From contig JANQFK010000073.1 of NCBI GenBank assembly GCA_028277885.1, forward strand, positions 1 to 42,776: a stretch of 42,776 nucleotides of DNA, read 5' to 3'. A program made the translations under genes and the position numbers. The stretch comes from Myxococcota bacterium (lineage in GTDB: Bacteria; Myxococcota_A; UBA9160; UBA6930). This document shows positions 7,727-17,016 of this stretch, piece by piece. Numbering within the stretch: the stretch's first letter is position 1; each line of letters begins with the position of its first letter. The notes under the pieces are model-generated. The model ran no database searches, was not told the DNA's origin, and saw only the letters and a list, made by a program, of their open reading frames with translations.

Positions 7727-9007
7727 ATGCTGGACCCGCGCTCACTGGCCGAGCGGCGCGAAGAGATCGTCGAGAGCTGCCGGCGCCGCGGCGTCGACGC
7801 CGACGTGGACGCCGCCATCGCGCGCCACGAGGCCGTGGCGGCGATCCAGACCGAGCTCAACGAGGCGAACCGCCGCCGCAACGAGCACCAGGCGGCGGGC
7901 AAGCGCAAGCTCCCGGCGGAGGAGCGCGAGGCCCACGTGGCCGAGGGCCGCCGCCTCAAGGAGGAGGTCGCCGGCATCGAGGCCCGGCTCACCGAGGCGC
8001 GGGCCGCCCTCGACGAGGCCCTGCTCGCCCTCCCCAACCTCGTGCACCCCGAGGTGCCGGTGGGCGGCGAGGAGGACTTCCGGGAGCTGCGCCGCTGGGG
8101 CGAGCCGCCCCGCTTCGGCTTCGACGCCCTCGACCACCTGGGCGTCGCGGCACGCCTCGACGGGCTCGACTTCGAGGCCGCCGCGAGGGTGGCGGGCCAG
8201 AAGTTCTACTACCTGAAGAACGACCTCGTGCTCCTCGATCTCGCCCTTCAGCGCTTCGCGCTCGACGCGGTGCTCGCGGAGGGCTTCACCCCCCACGTGA
8301 CGCCGGACCTGGCGCGGCCCGAGATCGTGGACGGCCTGGGCTACAGCCCGAAGGGCCTCGAGACCCAGATCTACTCCCTGGCGAACGCGGACCTGTGCCT
8401 GGTGGGGACCGCGGAGATCACCCTGGGCGGGCTCCACGCCGACCAGATCCTCGACGAGGACGACCTGCCCCTCAAGCTCGCCGGCCTCTCGCACTGCTTC
8501 CGCACCGAGGCGGGCTCGGCCGGCCGCGAGAGCAAGGGGCTCTACCGGGTGCACCAGTTCACCAAGGTGGAGATGTTCGTCTTCACGCGTCCCGAGGACT
8601 CCGAGGCGATGCACGGCGAGCTGCTGCGCATCGAGGAGGGCATCTTCCAGGCCCTCGAGCTGCCCTACCGGGTGATCGACATCGCGGCGGGCGACCTCGG
8701 CGCGCCGGCCTTCCGCAAGTTCGACATCGAGACCTGGATGCCCGGGCGCGGCGAGGCCGGCGACTGGGGCGAGGTGACCAGCGCCTCGAACTGCACCGAC
8801 TACCAGGCGCGGCGGCTCAAGGTGCGCTTCCGCCGCAAGGGCGGCAAGAAGAACGAGTTCGTCCACATGCTGAACGGCACCGCGATCGCCAGCTCCCGCG
8901 CGATCCTCGCACTGCTCGAGAACCACCAGCAGGCCGACGGCTCCGTCCGCATCCCCGCCGCCCTCCAGCCCCATGTCGGCAAAGAGCTCCTCCGCCCCCG
9001 CAGCTGA
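7727..9007 (+). CDS. serS: Serine--tRNA ligase
   Basis: 426 residues, the usual length. It attaches serine to tRNA-Ser and also to tRNA-Sec, the first step of selenocysteine synthesis. Residues 1-100 are the long antiparallel coiled-coil arm that grips the tRNA ([20 protein letters not shown] onwards). The class II catalytic core follows. Motif 2 is '[20 protein letters not shown]' with the ATP-binding Arg and Glu; motif 3 is '[20 protein letters not shown]' with the terminal Arg; the serine pocket lies near 'VGTAEI'. ATG 7727 gives the normal start [12 protein letters not shown]. Its last 35 nt overlap the start of selB, so the two genes are translationally coupled and probably share a transcript. 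Confidence 0.98.
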   Translation: MLDPRSLAERREEIVESCRRRGVDADVDAAIARHEAVAAIQTELNEANRRRNEHQAAGKRKLPAEEREAHVAEGRRLKEEVAGIEARLTEARAALDEALLALPNLVHPEVPVGGEEDFRELRRWGEPPRFGFDALDHLGVAARLDGLDFEAAARVAGQKFYYLKNDLVLLDLALQRFALDAVLAEGFTPHVTPDLARPEIVDGLGYSPKGLETQIYSLANADLCLVGTAEITLGGLHADQILDEDDLPLKLAGLSHCFRTEAGSAGRESKGLYRVHQFTKVEMFVFTRPEDSEAMHGELLRIEEGIFQALELPYRVIDIAAGDLGAPAFRKFDIETWMPGRGEAGDWGEVTSASNCTDYQARRLKVRFRRKGGKKNEFVHMLNGTAIASSRAILALLENHQQADGSVRIPAALQPHVGKELLRPRS

Positions 9008-11117
9008 GCAGCCCGAACTCGGCAACGGCGCAAGCCCGCAGGGCGCGCAGCTCGCCGAAGGCGAGCGGAGCTCGGCAGCAAGCCCGCAGGGCGCGCGGCT
9101 CGCCAAGGGCGAGCAGAGTTCAACAGCAAGCCCGAAGGGCGCGCAGCTCGCCGGAGGCGAGCGGAGTTCAACAGCAAGCCCGCAGGGCGCGGAGCTCGCC
9201 AAGGGCGAGCGGAGCTCGGAAGACCTGACCCTCGGGACCGCCGGCCACATCGACCACGGCAAGACCGAGCTGATCCGCGCGCTGACGGGCGTCGACACCG
9301 ACCGGCTTCCCGAGGAGAAGCGCCGCGGCATCACCATCGAGCTGGGCTTCGCGCCCCTCGACCTGGGCGAGGGCCTGCGGCTCTCGGTGATCGACGTGCC
9401 GGGCCACGAGCGGCTGGTGCGCACCATGGTGGCGGGCGCCACGGGGATCGATCTCGTGCTGCTGGTGGTGGCGGCGGACGAGGGCGTGATGCCCCAGACC
9501 CGCGAACATCTCGCGATCTGCGAGCTGCTCGGCCTCGAGCGGGGCGTGGTGGCGCTCACCAAGACGGACCTGGTCGACGCGGAGATGGCGGAGCTCGCCA
9601 TCGCCGAGGTGGAGGAGCTGCTCGAGGGCTCGTCCCTCGCCGGCGCCCCCGTGGCACCGGTCTCCGCGCGCAGTGGCGAGGGGCTCGACGCGCTGCGCGA
9701 GGCGCTGCGCAAGGCGGCCGTCGGCGCGACGGCCCGGACGGCGCGCGGCGGGCCGCCCCGGCTGTGCGTCGACCGGGTGTTCGCGGCCCGGGGGTTCGGC
9801 TGCGTCGTCACCGGGACGCTCGTGGGCGCGCCGCTGCGCGTCGGCGACCCGGTCGAGCTGCAGCCCTCGGGAGCGCGGGCCCGGGTGCGCGGGCTCGAGC
9901 GCTTCGGCGAGCGCGTCGAGGAGGCGTCGCCGGGCGCGCGCACGGCGGTGAACCTCCAGGGCGCCGACGCGAGCGAGGTGACGCGCGGCGAGCTGCTGAC
10001 CCGGCCCGACGCCCTGGCGCCGACCCGCGTCTTCGACGCCGCGATCGAGTGGCTCGCCGAGGCGCCGGCCCTCGCCGACCTGCTCTCGGTGGAGCTGCTG
10101 GCGGGCACCAGCGAGCGCCGCGCGCGCGTCGGCGCCATCGGGCCGGACCCCATCGCGCCGGGCGGCGCCGGCCTCGCCCGGGTGCACCTCGACGCCGACC
10201 CCCTGGCGCTGCTGCCCGGGGATCGCTTCGTGGTGCGCGGCTTCGGAGCCACGGCGACCCTCGGCGGAGGCCGCGTGCTCGACGTCGCGCCGCCGCGGCG
10301 CCGCCGCTCGGACCCGAGGCTGCGCGCGGACCTCGCGCGCCTCGACGGCGCGGCGCCCGCCACCGCGGTGGCGGTGCGCATCGCCCGTGCAGGCTTCGAG
10401 GGGATGACGCCCGACGCGCTCTCGCGGCAGACGGGGCTCGCCGGCGACGCGCTCGCCGAGGCCCTCGCCCGGGTGCCCGAGGCGATCGAGACGCCCGCCG
10501 GGGCCTGGCTGGACGCCGGCCACGCCGACGCCCTCGCCGGCCGCCTGCGCGACGCCCTCGAGGACTGGCACCGCCGCGAGCCCCTTCGGCCCGGCATGCC
10601 CCGTGGCGCCTGGGCGGGCACCCTGCCCGCCAACTGCGCGGCCGGCGCCTTCGAGCTCGCGCTGCGACGCCTCGAGGACGAGGGCTTGGTGCGGGCCGAG
10701 GGGGACCTCGTGCACCTCTCCGGCTTCGTGCCGCGGCTCACCCAGGAGCAGGAGCTGCTCGCCGCGCACCTCCGCGCCGACGCCATGGCGGCCGGACTCG
10801 AGCCGCCGACGCCGGCGGACTGGGCACGCGAGCTCGGTACGCCGCCCGAGGCCCTTGCGGACCTGCTCGCCTTCCTCGAGCGCGACGGCTCCCTGGTGCG
10901 CGCTCCCGGCGACCTGTGGTTCGACCGCGGCGCCGTGGACGAGCTGCGCGAGCGCGTCGTCGCGCGGCTCCGCGCCGACGGCGGCATCGACACCAACGAC
11001 TACAAGCGCCTGATCGGCGCCAGCCGCAAGTACGCGGTGCCGCTGATGGAGCTCTTCGACGCCGAGCAGCTGACCGTGCGCCGCGGCGACCGGCGGCTGC
11101 CGCGGCGGTCGCTCTAG
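8973..11117 (+). CDS. selB: Selenocysteine-specific elongation factor SelB, with repeat-built N-terminal extension
   Basis: 714 residues. SelB delivers Sec-tRNA-Sec to UGA codons followed by a SECIS hairpin. The GTPase domain starts near residue 84: '[11 protein letters not shown]' is the P-loop, 'RGITIELGF' is switch I, '[12 protein letters not shown]' is G3 and 'TKTDL' is G4. EF-Tu-like domains II and III follow, then about 250 residues of winged-helix repeats. The last of these, '[20 protein letters not shown]', is the SECIS-binding type. ATG 8973, inside serS, is the only ATG, GTG or TTG in frame before the G domain. It therefore adds about 83 residues, of which 64 are four 16-residue repeats, not part of normal SelB (which begins almost at the P-loop). 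No selA, selD or tRNA-Sec gene is in the window. Confidence 0.96.
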   Translation: MSAKSSSAPAAEQPELGNGASPQGAQLAEGERSSAASPQGARLAKGEQSSTASPKGAQLAGGERSSTASPQGAELAKGERSSEDLTLGTAGHIDHGKTELIRALTGVDTDRLPEEKRRGITIELGFAPLDLGEGLRLSVIDVPGHERLVRTMVAGATGIDLVLLVVAADEGVMPQTREHLAICELLGLERGVVALTKTDLVDAEMAELAIAEVEELLEGSSLAGAPVAPVSARSGEGLDALREALRKAAVGATARTARGGPPRLCVDRVFAARGFGCVVTGTLVGAPLRVGDPVELQPSGARARVRGLERFGERVEEASPGARTAVNLQGADASEVTRGELLTRPDALAPTRVFDAAIEWLAEAPALADLLSVELLAGTSERRARVGAIGPDPIAPGGAGLARVHLDADPLALLPGDRFVVRGFGATATLGGGRVLDVAPPRRRRSDPRLRADLARLDGAAPATAVAVRIARAGFEGMTPDALSRQTGLAGDALAEALARVPEAIETPAGAWLDAGHADALAGRLRDALEDWHRREPLRPGMPRGAWAGTLPANCAAGAFELALRRLEDEGLVRAEGDLVHLSGFVPRLTQEQELLAAHLRADAMAAGLEPPTPADWARELGTPPEALADLLAFLERDGSLVRAPGDLWFDRGAVDELRERVVARLRADGGIDTNDYKRLIGASRKYAVPLMELFDAEQLTVRRGDRRLPRRSL
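9030..9221 (+). repeat. 4 x 48 bp tandem hairpin repeat inside the selB 5' end
   Basis: Units at 9030-9077, 9078-9125, 9126-9173 and 9174-9221. Each encodes a 16-residue unit of the type [16 protein letters not shown]. Each also contains two small hairpins: GCCC-nnn-GGGC and CTCGCC-nnn-GGCGAG. Both stems are intact in all four units, while the 3 nt loops differ (GCA or GAA in the first; GAA, AAG, GGA, AAG in the second). The array lies just after the serS stop codon, where an intergenic spacer would normally be. Confidence 0.9.
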
Positions 11118-11466
11118 CCCCGCTTCGATCCCGCTCGCCGAAGGGCGCGCCGCCGGGCTCCTGGCGTAGCGCGTCGTGGATCTCCACCCAGGGCGCCTTC
11201 GACGTGACCGAGAAGTGCATCTCTGCCCCGCTCTGCCCCGCAGCCCGAGCAGCCGGGGCGCCCCATCATGGCGCCTGTAGAGCGGGGAGCCGCAGCAGCC
11301 CCCGAAATGCCGACGGACGCCCGGACTCGACTCCCAGCTCGCGAGCAGCCGCGGACCTCGCCGCACGCGCGGGATCCCGGGAGCATGGCGAGACGCTATC
11401 GCAAGCTGCTGATCTCCCAAGGGAATCACGCCGCTTGCCCCTTCGTCCGGGAGGCTCTAGCTTAGG
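11118..11466. other. Intergenic stretch after selB with possible gene remnant
   Basis: 349 nt with no convincing gene. On the minus strand, a 90-codon frame (11114-11386) carries the zinc-ribbon-like string 'GRPGCSGCGAE' and then changes character. In the next frame, starting at 11220, the protein-like string 'MHFSVTSKAPWVEIHDALRQ' appears. The two would join in one frame if a 10 bp tandem duplication at 11221-11240 were collapsed. Even so, the joined frame has no stop before running deep into selB, so this may be a decayed 5' fragment or chance. A fragment near 11130-11147 (GCTCGCCGAAGGGCGCGCC) resembles the selB repeat unit. No tRNA was recognised. Confidence 0.4.
11221..11240. repeat. Exact 10 bp tandem duplication
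   Basis: CTCTGCCCCG occurs twice without interruption. Read on the minus strand it separates a Cys-rich string from an adjacent protein-like string by a +1 frame change, as a recent frameshifting duplication would. Confidence 0.85.
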
Positions 11467-11485
11467 TTGACCGTTGGTCGGTCAA
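11467..11485 (+). promoter_or_regulatory. Candidate TetR autoregulatory operator
   Basis: TTGACCG-TTGGT-CGGTCAA is a perfect 7 bp inverted repeat with a 5 nt centre. It ends 17 nt before the ATG of the TetR-family gene. Inverted repeats built on GACCG/CGGTC next to their own gene are typical of TetR/AcrR regulators. A TAGCTT sequence at 11459-11464 just upstream could be the -10 of the controlled promoter. Confidence 0.7.
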
Positions 11486-11502
11486 TAAAGCGCGAGGATG
11501 GG

Positions 11503-12084
11503 ATGAGCCGGAAGGAGCAGGCCGAGGCGTCCCGGGAGCGGCTGGTCGAGGCCGCGAGACGCTGCTTCACCAAGCACGGCTACGAGGCCACCACCGTGGC
11601 GGCCGTGCTCGAGGGCGCCGGGATGGCGCGCGGGGCGCTCTACCACTACTTCCCCGGCGGCAAGCGCGAGCTGTTCGACGCCGTCTTCGAGCGGATCAAC
11701 GACGCGTTCCACCGCCGGCGCGATGCGATCGCCGGGCTCGACTCGCCCCTCGCCCGGATCCGCGGGGGCGTCCGGGTGTTCCTCGAGCTCTGCACCCGGG
11801 ACGACTTCGCCCGCATCGCGCTGACCGACGCGCCGCGCCTCGTCCCGGGCCAGGCCGGGCGCGGCAGCTCCTACGCGCTGCTCCGCTCCCAGCTCGAGGA
11901 GGCCCGAGCCGCGGGAGAGATCGGCGATCTCGATCCGGAGGCGACCGCCATGGCGCTCTACGCCGCCGTGCGGGGCGCGGGCGAGCTCGTGATCGATGGG
12001 CCGGATCGACGCCGGACCCTGGCCGACGCGACCCGCACGCTGGAGCGGATGCTCGACGGCCTCGCGGGAATCCGAAGTCGATGA
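11503..12084 (+). CDS. TetR/AcrR-family transcriptional regulator
   Basis: 193 residues from ATG 11503 (MSRKEQAEASRERLVEAARR), preceded by a purine-rich GCGAGGATGGG. An upstream TTG in the same frame lies inside the operator palindrome and is unlikely. Residues about 10-60 are the TetR helix-turn-helix (FTKHGYEATTVAAVLEGAGM, then ALYHYFPGGKRELFDAVF). The C-terminal ligand domain is helical and specific to this protein. It probably represses itself and the downstream PAP2-tautomerase and tautomerase genes; its stop overlaps the PAP2 start as ATGA. The inducing ligand cannot be told from the sequence. Confidence 0.93.
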   Translation: MSRKEQAEASRERLVEAARRCFTKHGYEATTVAAVLEGAGMARGALYHYFPGGKRELFDAVFERINDAFHRRRDAIAGLDSPLARIRGGVRVFLELCTRDDFARIALTDAPRLVPGQAGRGSSYALLRSQLEEARAAGEIGDLDPEATAMALYAAVRGAGELVIDGPDRRRTLADATRTLERMLDGLAGIRSR

Positions 12085-13427
12085 CCGGGAGCGCCGGCTT
12101 CGACCTGGGGCTGGTGGAATGGCTCCACCAGCACCGCCTCGAGCCGGTCACCGGGGTGCTCCAGCTCTTCACCCAGCTCGGCGAGATCGAAGGCTACGTG
12201 CTCGTGGTCGCGATCATCCACGGCGCCTTCGACAAGCGCCTCGCCGTCCGGCTGGCGGCCCTGGCGCTGCTCACCATGTCGCTCAACCACGTGCTGAAGT
12301 CCGGGATCGCGAACCCCCGACCCTTCGTCGCCGAGGGGACCTTCGCCGAGAGGTGGGCGGTCTCGCCGGAGAAGGCGGACGAGCTGGTGGCCGAGTACTC
12401 GACGCCCTCGGGCCATGCCATGGCCGGGTCGGCGTTCTACGGCCACCTGCTCGCCTCTTCCAGGAGCAGCGCGGTGAGGGTGCTGGCCGTCGTGGCGCTG
12501 CTCGGCCTGGGAGCGTCGCGTCCCTACCTGGGGGTGCACTACGTGGAGGACGTGCTGCTGGGCTGGGCGCTCGGCATCCCGATCGCGCTGCTCGCGGTCC
12601 GCCTCGGCCCGCGGGTCGGTGCGGCCTGGAGCGCGCTCCGCCTGCGGAGCCGCGCGGCGATCCTCGTCGCGTCGAGCGTCGCCCTGTGGCTGGGCTCCCA
12701 GCCCGTCTACGCCGCCGCTCCGAACGGGCCGCCGCTTCCCTTCGTCGGCTACCTGGGCCTGCTGACCGGGATCGGGATCGGCTACCCGCTCGAGTGCCGC
12801 TGGGTGGGCTTCGATCCCCGGAGCCGGGGCGTGACGCGGAAGGCCCTGCGCATCGCCGTCACCGTGGCGCTCGTGATGCTCTCCCTGCTCGCGCTCGACG
12901 GAGCCTTCGCGCGGGTCGCCGCCGACGAGTCCGCCCTCGGGAGCCTGCTGCGCTACGTCCGCTACGCGGTGGCGGGGGCTCTCGGCGTGCTGGGAGCGCC
13001 CCTGCTCTGGAAGCGTCTCGGGTGGGTGGAGACGCAGGAGGGCCTTCGCGCGCCGCGCCGCGACGGCGTAGCATGGAGCGGCGAGGAGGAGACCGTGACC
13101 CGCTACGTGTGCGTGATCCAGGAGGGCCAGGCGGCCCAGCGGAGCCGGGCGGCCCTCGAGGAGGGCCTCGCCCGGATCGGGCAGGAGTGCTTCGGCGACG
13201 AGCCGGGAGGCACCCGGATCGACTGGACGCTGGTGAAGGAAGGCTTCGCCTGGACGGCCGGCGAGCCGAGCACCTCCTCCATCGTGGCCCGCTCGGTGCC
13301 CGTCGGCCTCCCCGGCGCGGAGCGCGAGGCGTTCCTCCAGAAGGTGGGGGACCTCTGGGCCGAGACCACCGGCTGCTCCCTCGACGAGATCGTGGTCACC
13401 GCCTGGGACGGGCCCCTGCCCCTCTAG
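12081..13427 (+). CDS. PAP2-family membrane phosphatase fused to a tautomerase-like domain
   Basis: 448 residues. The first 170 form a PAP2 lipid-phosphatase core with all three motifs: Lys73-x6-Arg80-Pro81 (LKSGIANPRPF), Pro109-Ser-Gly-His112, and Ser146-Arg147-x5-His153-x3-Asp157. Further membrane helices follow to about residue 325. PAP2 enzymes remove phosphate from lipid phosphates such as undecaprenyl or phosphatidyl phosphates. Without any stop codon the frame continues into a 110-residue domain (VTRYVCVIQEG to the end) that resembles the tautomerase encoded next door but lacks its N-terminal Pro and Arg pair. A GTG with a GAGGAGGA sequence sits exactly at this junction (13095), so a separate small product is possible. 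The start overlaps the TetR stop. Confidence 0.88.
   Translation: MTGSAGFDLGLVEWLHQHRLEPVTGVLQLFTQLGEIEGYVLVVAIIHGAFDKRLAVRLAALALLTMSLNHVLKSGIANPRPFVAEGTFAERWAVSPEKADELVAEYSTPSGHAMAGSAFYGHLLASSRSSAVRVLAVVALLGLGASRPYLGVHYVEDVLLGWALGIPIALLAVRLGPRVGAAWSALRLRSRAAILVASSVALWLGSQPVYAAAPNGPPLPFVGYLGLLTGIGIGYPLECRWVGFDPRSRGVTRKALRIAVTVALVMLSLLALDGAFARVAADESALGSLLRYVRYAVAGALGVLGAPLLWKRLGWVETQEGLRAPRRDGVAWSGEEETVTRYVCVIQEGQAAQRSRAALEEGLARIGQECFGDEPGGTRIDWTLVKEGFAWTAGEPSTSSIVARSVPVGLPGAEREAFLQKVGDLWAETTGCSLDEIVVTAWDGPLPL
13083..13097 (+). promoter_or_regulatory. Possible internal ribosome binding site and GTG start
   Basis: GAGGAGGA (13083-13090) is followed after 4 nt by an in-frame GTG (13095) at the exact boundary between the PAP2 part and the tautomerase-like part. 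Translation from here would give a free 110-residue domain. The similar AAGGAGGAG precedes the real tautomerase gene, so the site looks genuine by comparison. Confidence 0.5.
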
Positions 13428-13459
13428 GCCCCGGGTCGCCCCGGGAAGGAGGAGATCGA

Positions 13460-13852
13460 ATGCCGCTCTACCGATGCACGGTTCGCGAAGGGCTCACCGG
13501 CTTGGCCCAGCGCGAGCGGATCGCCCGGGACGTGGTGCGGGTGCACTGCGGCGTCACCGGCGCGCCGCCCGCCTTCGTCCACGCCTTCTTCACCGAGGTG
13601 CCGGCCACGGAGCTCCCGGCGGGCAAGCAGGCGTTCGTGCTGGGATCGATTCGCGCGGGCCGCACGGACGCCCAGAAGGCCCAGATCGCGAAGGAGCTCA
13701 CCGAGGCGGTCGCCCAGGCCACGGGCCTGGGGCTCGACGAGGTGGGCGTCGTGACCGTCGACGTGCCCGCGAGCTGGGTCATGGAAGGCGGCGAGCTGCT
13801 GCCCGAGCCCGGCGAGGAGGCCGAGTGGCTGGAGCGCCACCCGGACCTCTGA
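13460..13852 (+). CDS. Tautomerase superfamily protein, cis-CaaD-like
   Basis: 130 residues with a strong Shine-Dalgarno (AAGGAGGAG at 13446-13454). Pro2 becomes the N-terminal catalytic proline after Met removal. Compared from memory with cis-3-chloroacrylic acid dehalogenase, the residues matching His28 (VRVHCGVTG), the Arg pair Arg70/Arg73 (SIRAGRTD, here Arg65 and Arg68) and Glu114 (VMEGGELLPEPG, here Glu109) are all present. The position of Tyr103 appears to be Val. The C-terminal 'LLPEPGEEAEWL' matches the family tail. It probably performs tautomerisation or hydration of an unsaturated acid; the real substrate is unknown. It lies 32 nt after the PAP2-tautomerase gene, likely in the TetR-controlled operon, and is convergent with nuoN. 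Confidence 0.85.
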   Translation: MPLYRCTVREGLTGLAQRERIARDVVRVHCGVTGAPPAFVHAFFTEVPATELPAGKQAFVLGSIRAGRTDAQKAQIAKELTEAVAQATGLGLDEVGVVTVDVPASWVMEGGELLPEPGEEAEWLERHPDL

Positions 13853-13867
13853 GCCCGGCGTCCCCGC

Positions 13868-15379
13868 CTAGAACAGCATCGCCACCGAGTCTCGGGTCCA
13901 GTCGAGGGCGCGGATCCACGAGAACAGGAAGATCGGGGCGTTGTTGGGGAACAGGCCGAGCACCAGCACCACGACGGCGCACACGGCCAGCACGATGCCC
14001 TCGCCGGACGCGATCTCGCGCCGCGGCACCTCGCCGCCGGGCTCGCGCATGTACATCGCCACGGGCAGGCGCAGGTAGTAGTAGACCGACACCACGCTGG
14101 TGAGCACGCCCAGGATCGTCAGGCCGATCACGCCCTCGTTCACCGCGGCCTTGAACACCAGGAACTTCGCCACGAAGCCGCCGGTGCCCGGAATGCCGGC
14201 CAGCGCCACCATGAAGAGCGTCATCAGCGCCGCGAGGCCCGGGCGGGACGAGGCGAGGCCCGCGAAGTCGTCGATGCGGTCCGTGTCCTGGCCGCGGTGG
14301 GCCAGGGCCACGATCACCCCGAAGGCGCCGAGGTTCATGAACACGTAGGCGAGCAGGTAGAACAGCACCGCCGAGTAGGCCTCGGGGGTGGCGGCCACGA
14401 AGCCGATCAGCAGGTAGCCCGCGTGGGCGATGCTCGAGTAGGCGAGCATGCGCTTCACGTTGTCCTGGACCACGGCCACGAAGTTGCCCACCACCAGGGT
14501 GAGGGCGGCGAGCACCGTGAGGATCGTCCCGAGCGCCGGCGGGGCGTCGCCGAAGGCCTCCACCAGCAGCCGCAGCAGGGCCGCGAAGGCCGCCACCTTC
14601 ACCGTGACGGACATGTAGGCCGTCACCGAGGTAGGCGCGCCCTCGTAGACGTCCGGGGTCCACTGGTGGAAGGGCACCGAGGAGATCTTGAAGGTGAAGC
14701 CCACCAGCACCAGGCCGAGCCCCATGGCGGCCAGGGGGTTCGAGACGTCGAAGCCCGTCGCGATGCCGGCCAGGTCGGTGTGGCCCGTGGCCCCGTAGAG
14801 GAGCGCCATGCCGTAGAGCAGCAGCGCGCTCGCGAAGGAGCCCACCAGGAAGTACTTGAGGGCGGACTCGTTGCTGCGCAGCTTGCGGCGGTCGAAGCCC
14901 GCCAGCACGTAGATGGGGATGCTCATGATCTCGATGCCGAGGAAGATCATGATGAGATCCGTGGCCGAGACCAGCAGCATCATCCCGCTGGTGGCGAGCA
15001 GCAGCAGCGCGTAGTACTCGCCGTGGTTGATGCGCAGCTCGGCCAGGTAGCCCACGGAGAGCCAGCACGAGAGCAGCGAACCGAGCGCGATCAGCGCGAT
15101 GGAGAAGCTCGCGAGCCGGTCGAGCCGCACCATGGGGTGCGACGGGTTGAAGACCTGGGCGCTCCCCACCACGAAGGTCTGCCAGGCCACGATCAGGGCG
15201 AGGATCAGGAAGAAGGACGAGATCACGGCCAGCATCGAGCCCAGCCAGGCCCCGGTGACCCGGCGGCCGAGGAAGCTCTCGCGGCCCGAGAGCATCACCT
15301 CGGCGACCAGCACCAGCATGGCCCCCACGCCGACCAGCAGCGTGGGGCCGACGGCTCCCAGGTGGATCTCGGGGCTCAC
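13868..15379 (-). CDS. nuoN: NADH-quinone oxidoreductase subunit N
   Basis: 503 residues, about 14 membrane helices, one of the three antiporter-like proton-pumping subunits of complex I. The GTG start at 15379 overlaps the nuoM stop (GTGA). Typical strings are '[20 protein letters not shown]' with the helix-5 Glu, '[17 protein letters not shown]', '[20 protein letters not shown]' and '[19 protein letters not shown]' with the pumping Lys. It is the last gene of the nuo operon; 15 nt separate its stop from the convergent tautomerase gene, and I see no clear hairpin there. Confidence 0.97.
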   Translation of the reverse strand: MSPEIHLGAVGPTLLVGVGAMLVLVAEVMLSGRESFLGRRVTGAWLGSMLAVISSFFLILALIVAWQTFVVGSAQVFNPSHPMVRLDRLASFSIALIALGSLLSCWLSVGYLAELRINHGEYYALLLLATSGMMLLVSATDLIMIFLGIEIMSIPIYVLAGFDRRKLRSNESALKYFLVGSFASALLLYGMALLYGATGHTDLAGIATGFDVSNPLAAMGLGLVLVGFTFKISSVPFHQWTPDVYEGAPTSVTAYMSVTVKVAAFAALLRLLVEAFGDAPPALGTILTVLAALTLVVGNFVAVVQDNVKRMLAYSSIAHAGYLLIGFVAATPEAYSAVLFYLLAYVFMNLGAFGVIVALAHRGQDTDRIDDFAGLASSRPGLAALMTLFMVALAGIPGTGGFVAKFLVFKAAVNEGVIGLTILGVLTSVVSVYYYLRLPVAMYMREPGGEVPRREIASGEGIVLAVCAVVVLVLGLFPNNAPIFLFSWIRALDWTRDSVAMLF

Positions 15380-17016
15380 GGACGCGGGCCTCCCGGCCCC
15401 TCGGCCCCCACCTCGAGGGGCGGCAGCCAGGCCGTCGCCTGGGCGGGCTCCTCGGCGGGCTCCGCCCTCTCGAAGCGCGCCGCGAGCTCCTTCACCGAGG
15501 GATGCAGGACGCGCAGGAAGGTGCTCGGGTACACCCCGATCCAGAAGATCGGGATCAGGACCGCCACCAGCACGCCCTTCTCGAGGGCGTCGAGGTCGAT
15601 CAGGCCGCGGTTCTCGGGGTTGTCGAGGGGGCCGAACATGACGCGCCGGTACATCCACAGCATGTAGACCGCGGCCAGGATCACGCCCAGGGTGGCGAAC
15701 ACCGCCACGATCGGCGCCGCCTCGAAGGCCCCCACCAGGATCAGGAACTCGCCCACGAAGCCGTTCAGCATGGGCAGGCCGATGCTCGACATGGTGACGA
15801 TCCCGAAGATCGCCGCGAACACGGGCATGGGCTTCGCGATGCCGCCGAAGTCGGCGATCTGCCGGGTGTGGCGCCGCTCGTAGAGCATGCCCACCAGGAG
15901 GAAGAGCGCGCCGGTGGAGAGCCCGTGATTCACCATCTGGAGGATGCTGCCCTCGAGGCCCTCGGCGTTCAGCGCGAACATTCCGAGCATGACGAAGCCC
16001 AGGTGGGCCACCGAGGAGTAGGCCACCAGCTTCTTCACGTCCTTCTGCACCATGGCGACCAGCGCGCCGTACAGGATGCCGATCAGCGCCAGGCCGAAGA
16101 CGAGCGGCGCGAACTGCACCGTGGCCTCGGGGAAGAGCGGCAGCGAGAAGCGCACGAACCCGTAGGTGCCCATCTTCAGCAGCACCCCGGCCAGGATCAC
16201 GGAGCCCGCCGTGGGGGCCTCCACGTGGGCGTCGGGCAGCCAGGTGTGGAAGGGCACCATCGGCACCTTGATGCCGAAGGCCAGGAAGAAGGCCGCGAAC
16301 AGCCACGCCTGGGTCTGCCACCAGGGCGCGCCGCTCACCGGCACCTGGGTGTCGAGCAGTCCACGGGCCGCGGCGCCGGGCACGGCCACCAGGTCGAAGG
16401 TGAAGGAGCCGAACTGCTGGGAGTTCAGGTAGTAGAGCGCCAGGATCGCCACCAGCATCAGCAGCGAGCCGAGCATGGTGTACAGGAAGAACTTGATGGC
16501 GGCGTAGACGCGCCGCTGGCCTCCCCAGACCCCGATGATGAAGTACATCGGGATCAGCATCACCTCCCAGAACACGTAGAACTGGAACAGGTTGAGAGAG
16601 ACGAAGGCGCCCAGCATACCGGTCTCGAGGAGCAGCATGAAGAACACCCAGCTCGGCACCGAGCGCTTGATGTCCCGCCCCGAGGTGAGCAGCACCAGGG
16701 GCATCAGGAAGGTGGTGAGCAGGACCAGCAGCAGGCTGATGCCGTCGATGCCCACGAAGTAGTGAACGCCGAAGGAGGGCAGCCAGGGCGCGTACTCGAC
16801 GAACTGGAAGCCCGGGGCGCCGGCGTCGAAGCCGGCCCACAGCAGCAGCGAGCCGAGGAAGGCGAGCAGCGTGGCCCCGAGGCCGGCGGCCCGCCAGGCG
16901 GCGTCGGGAAGCCCCCCGCCCCCGGACCCGCGCGCGACGGCGTGGAGCGCCAGTAGCGCCACCGCCGCCAGGCCGGGGAGGAAGGTGACCCAGCTGAGCA
17001 GGTTGGAGACGCCCAT
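15376..17016 (-). CDS. nuoM: NADH-quinone oxidoreductase subunit M
   Basis: 546 residues, antiporter-like subunit of the complex I membrane arm. ATG 17016 overlaps the nuoL stop (TGATG). Conserved strings include '[20 protein letters not shown]', '[20 protein letters not shown]' with the helix-5 Glu, '[21 protein letters not shown]' and '[20 protein letters not shown]'. The tail after the last helix is long, soluble and Pro/Glu-rich ([14 protein letters not shown] and on), an unusual addition of about 40 residues. It ends by overlapping nuoN. Confidence 0.97.
   Translation of the reverse strand: MGVSNLLSWVTFLPGLAAVALLALHAVARGSGGGGLPDAAWRAAGLGATLLAFLGSLLLWAGFDAGAPGFQFVEYAPWLPSFGVHYFVGIDGISLLLVLLTTFLMPLVLLTSGRDIKRSVPSWVFFMLLLETGMLGAFVSLNLFQFYVFWEVMLIPMYFIIGVWGGQRRVYAAIKFFLYTMLGSLLMLVAILALYYLNSQQFGSFTFDLVAVPGAAARGLLDTQVPVSGAPWWQTQAWLFAAFFLAFGIKVPMVPFHTWLPDAHVEAPTAGSVILAGVLLKMGTYGFVRFSLPLFPEATVQFAPLVFGLALIGILYGALVAMVQKDVKKLVAYSSVAHLGFVMLGMFALNAEGLEGSILQMVNHGLSTGALFLLVGMLYERRHTRQIADFGGIAKPMPVFAAIFGIVTMSSIGLPMLNGFVGEFLILVGAFEAAPIVAVFATLGVILAAVYMLWMYRRVMFGPLDNPENRGLIDLDALEKGVLVAVLIPIFWIGVYPSTFLRVLHPSVKELAARFERAEPAEEPAQATAWLPPLEVGAEGPGGPRP

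Noticed and set aside
7742..10996. 1084-codon minus-strand frame opposite serS and selB
   Set aside because: Low-complexity Arg/Ser/Ala composition and no family motifs; the plus strand encodes serS and selB without doubt.
11268..11465. 65-codon plus-strand frame before the TetR gene
   Set aside because: Composition is low-complexity, there is no ribosome site, and it ends at the TetR operator region.
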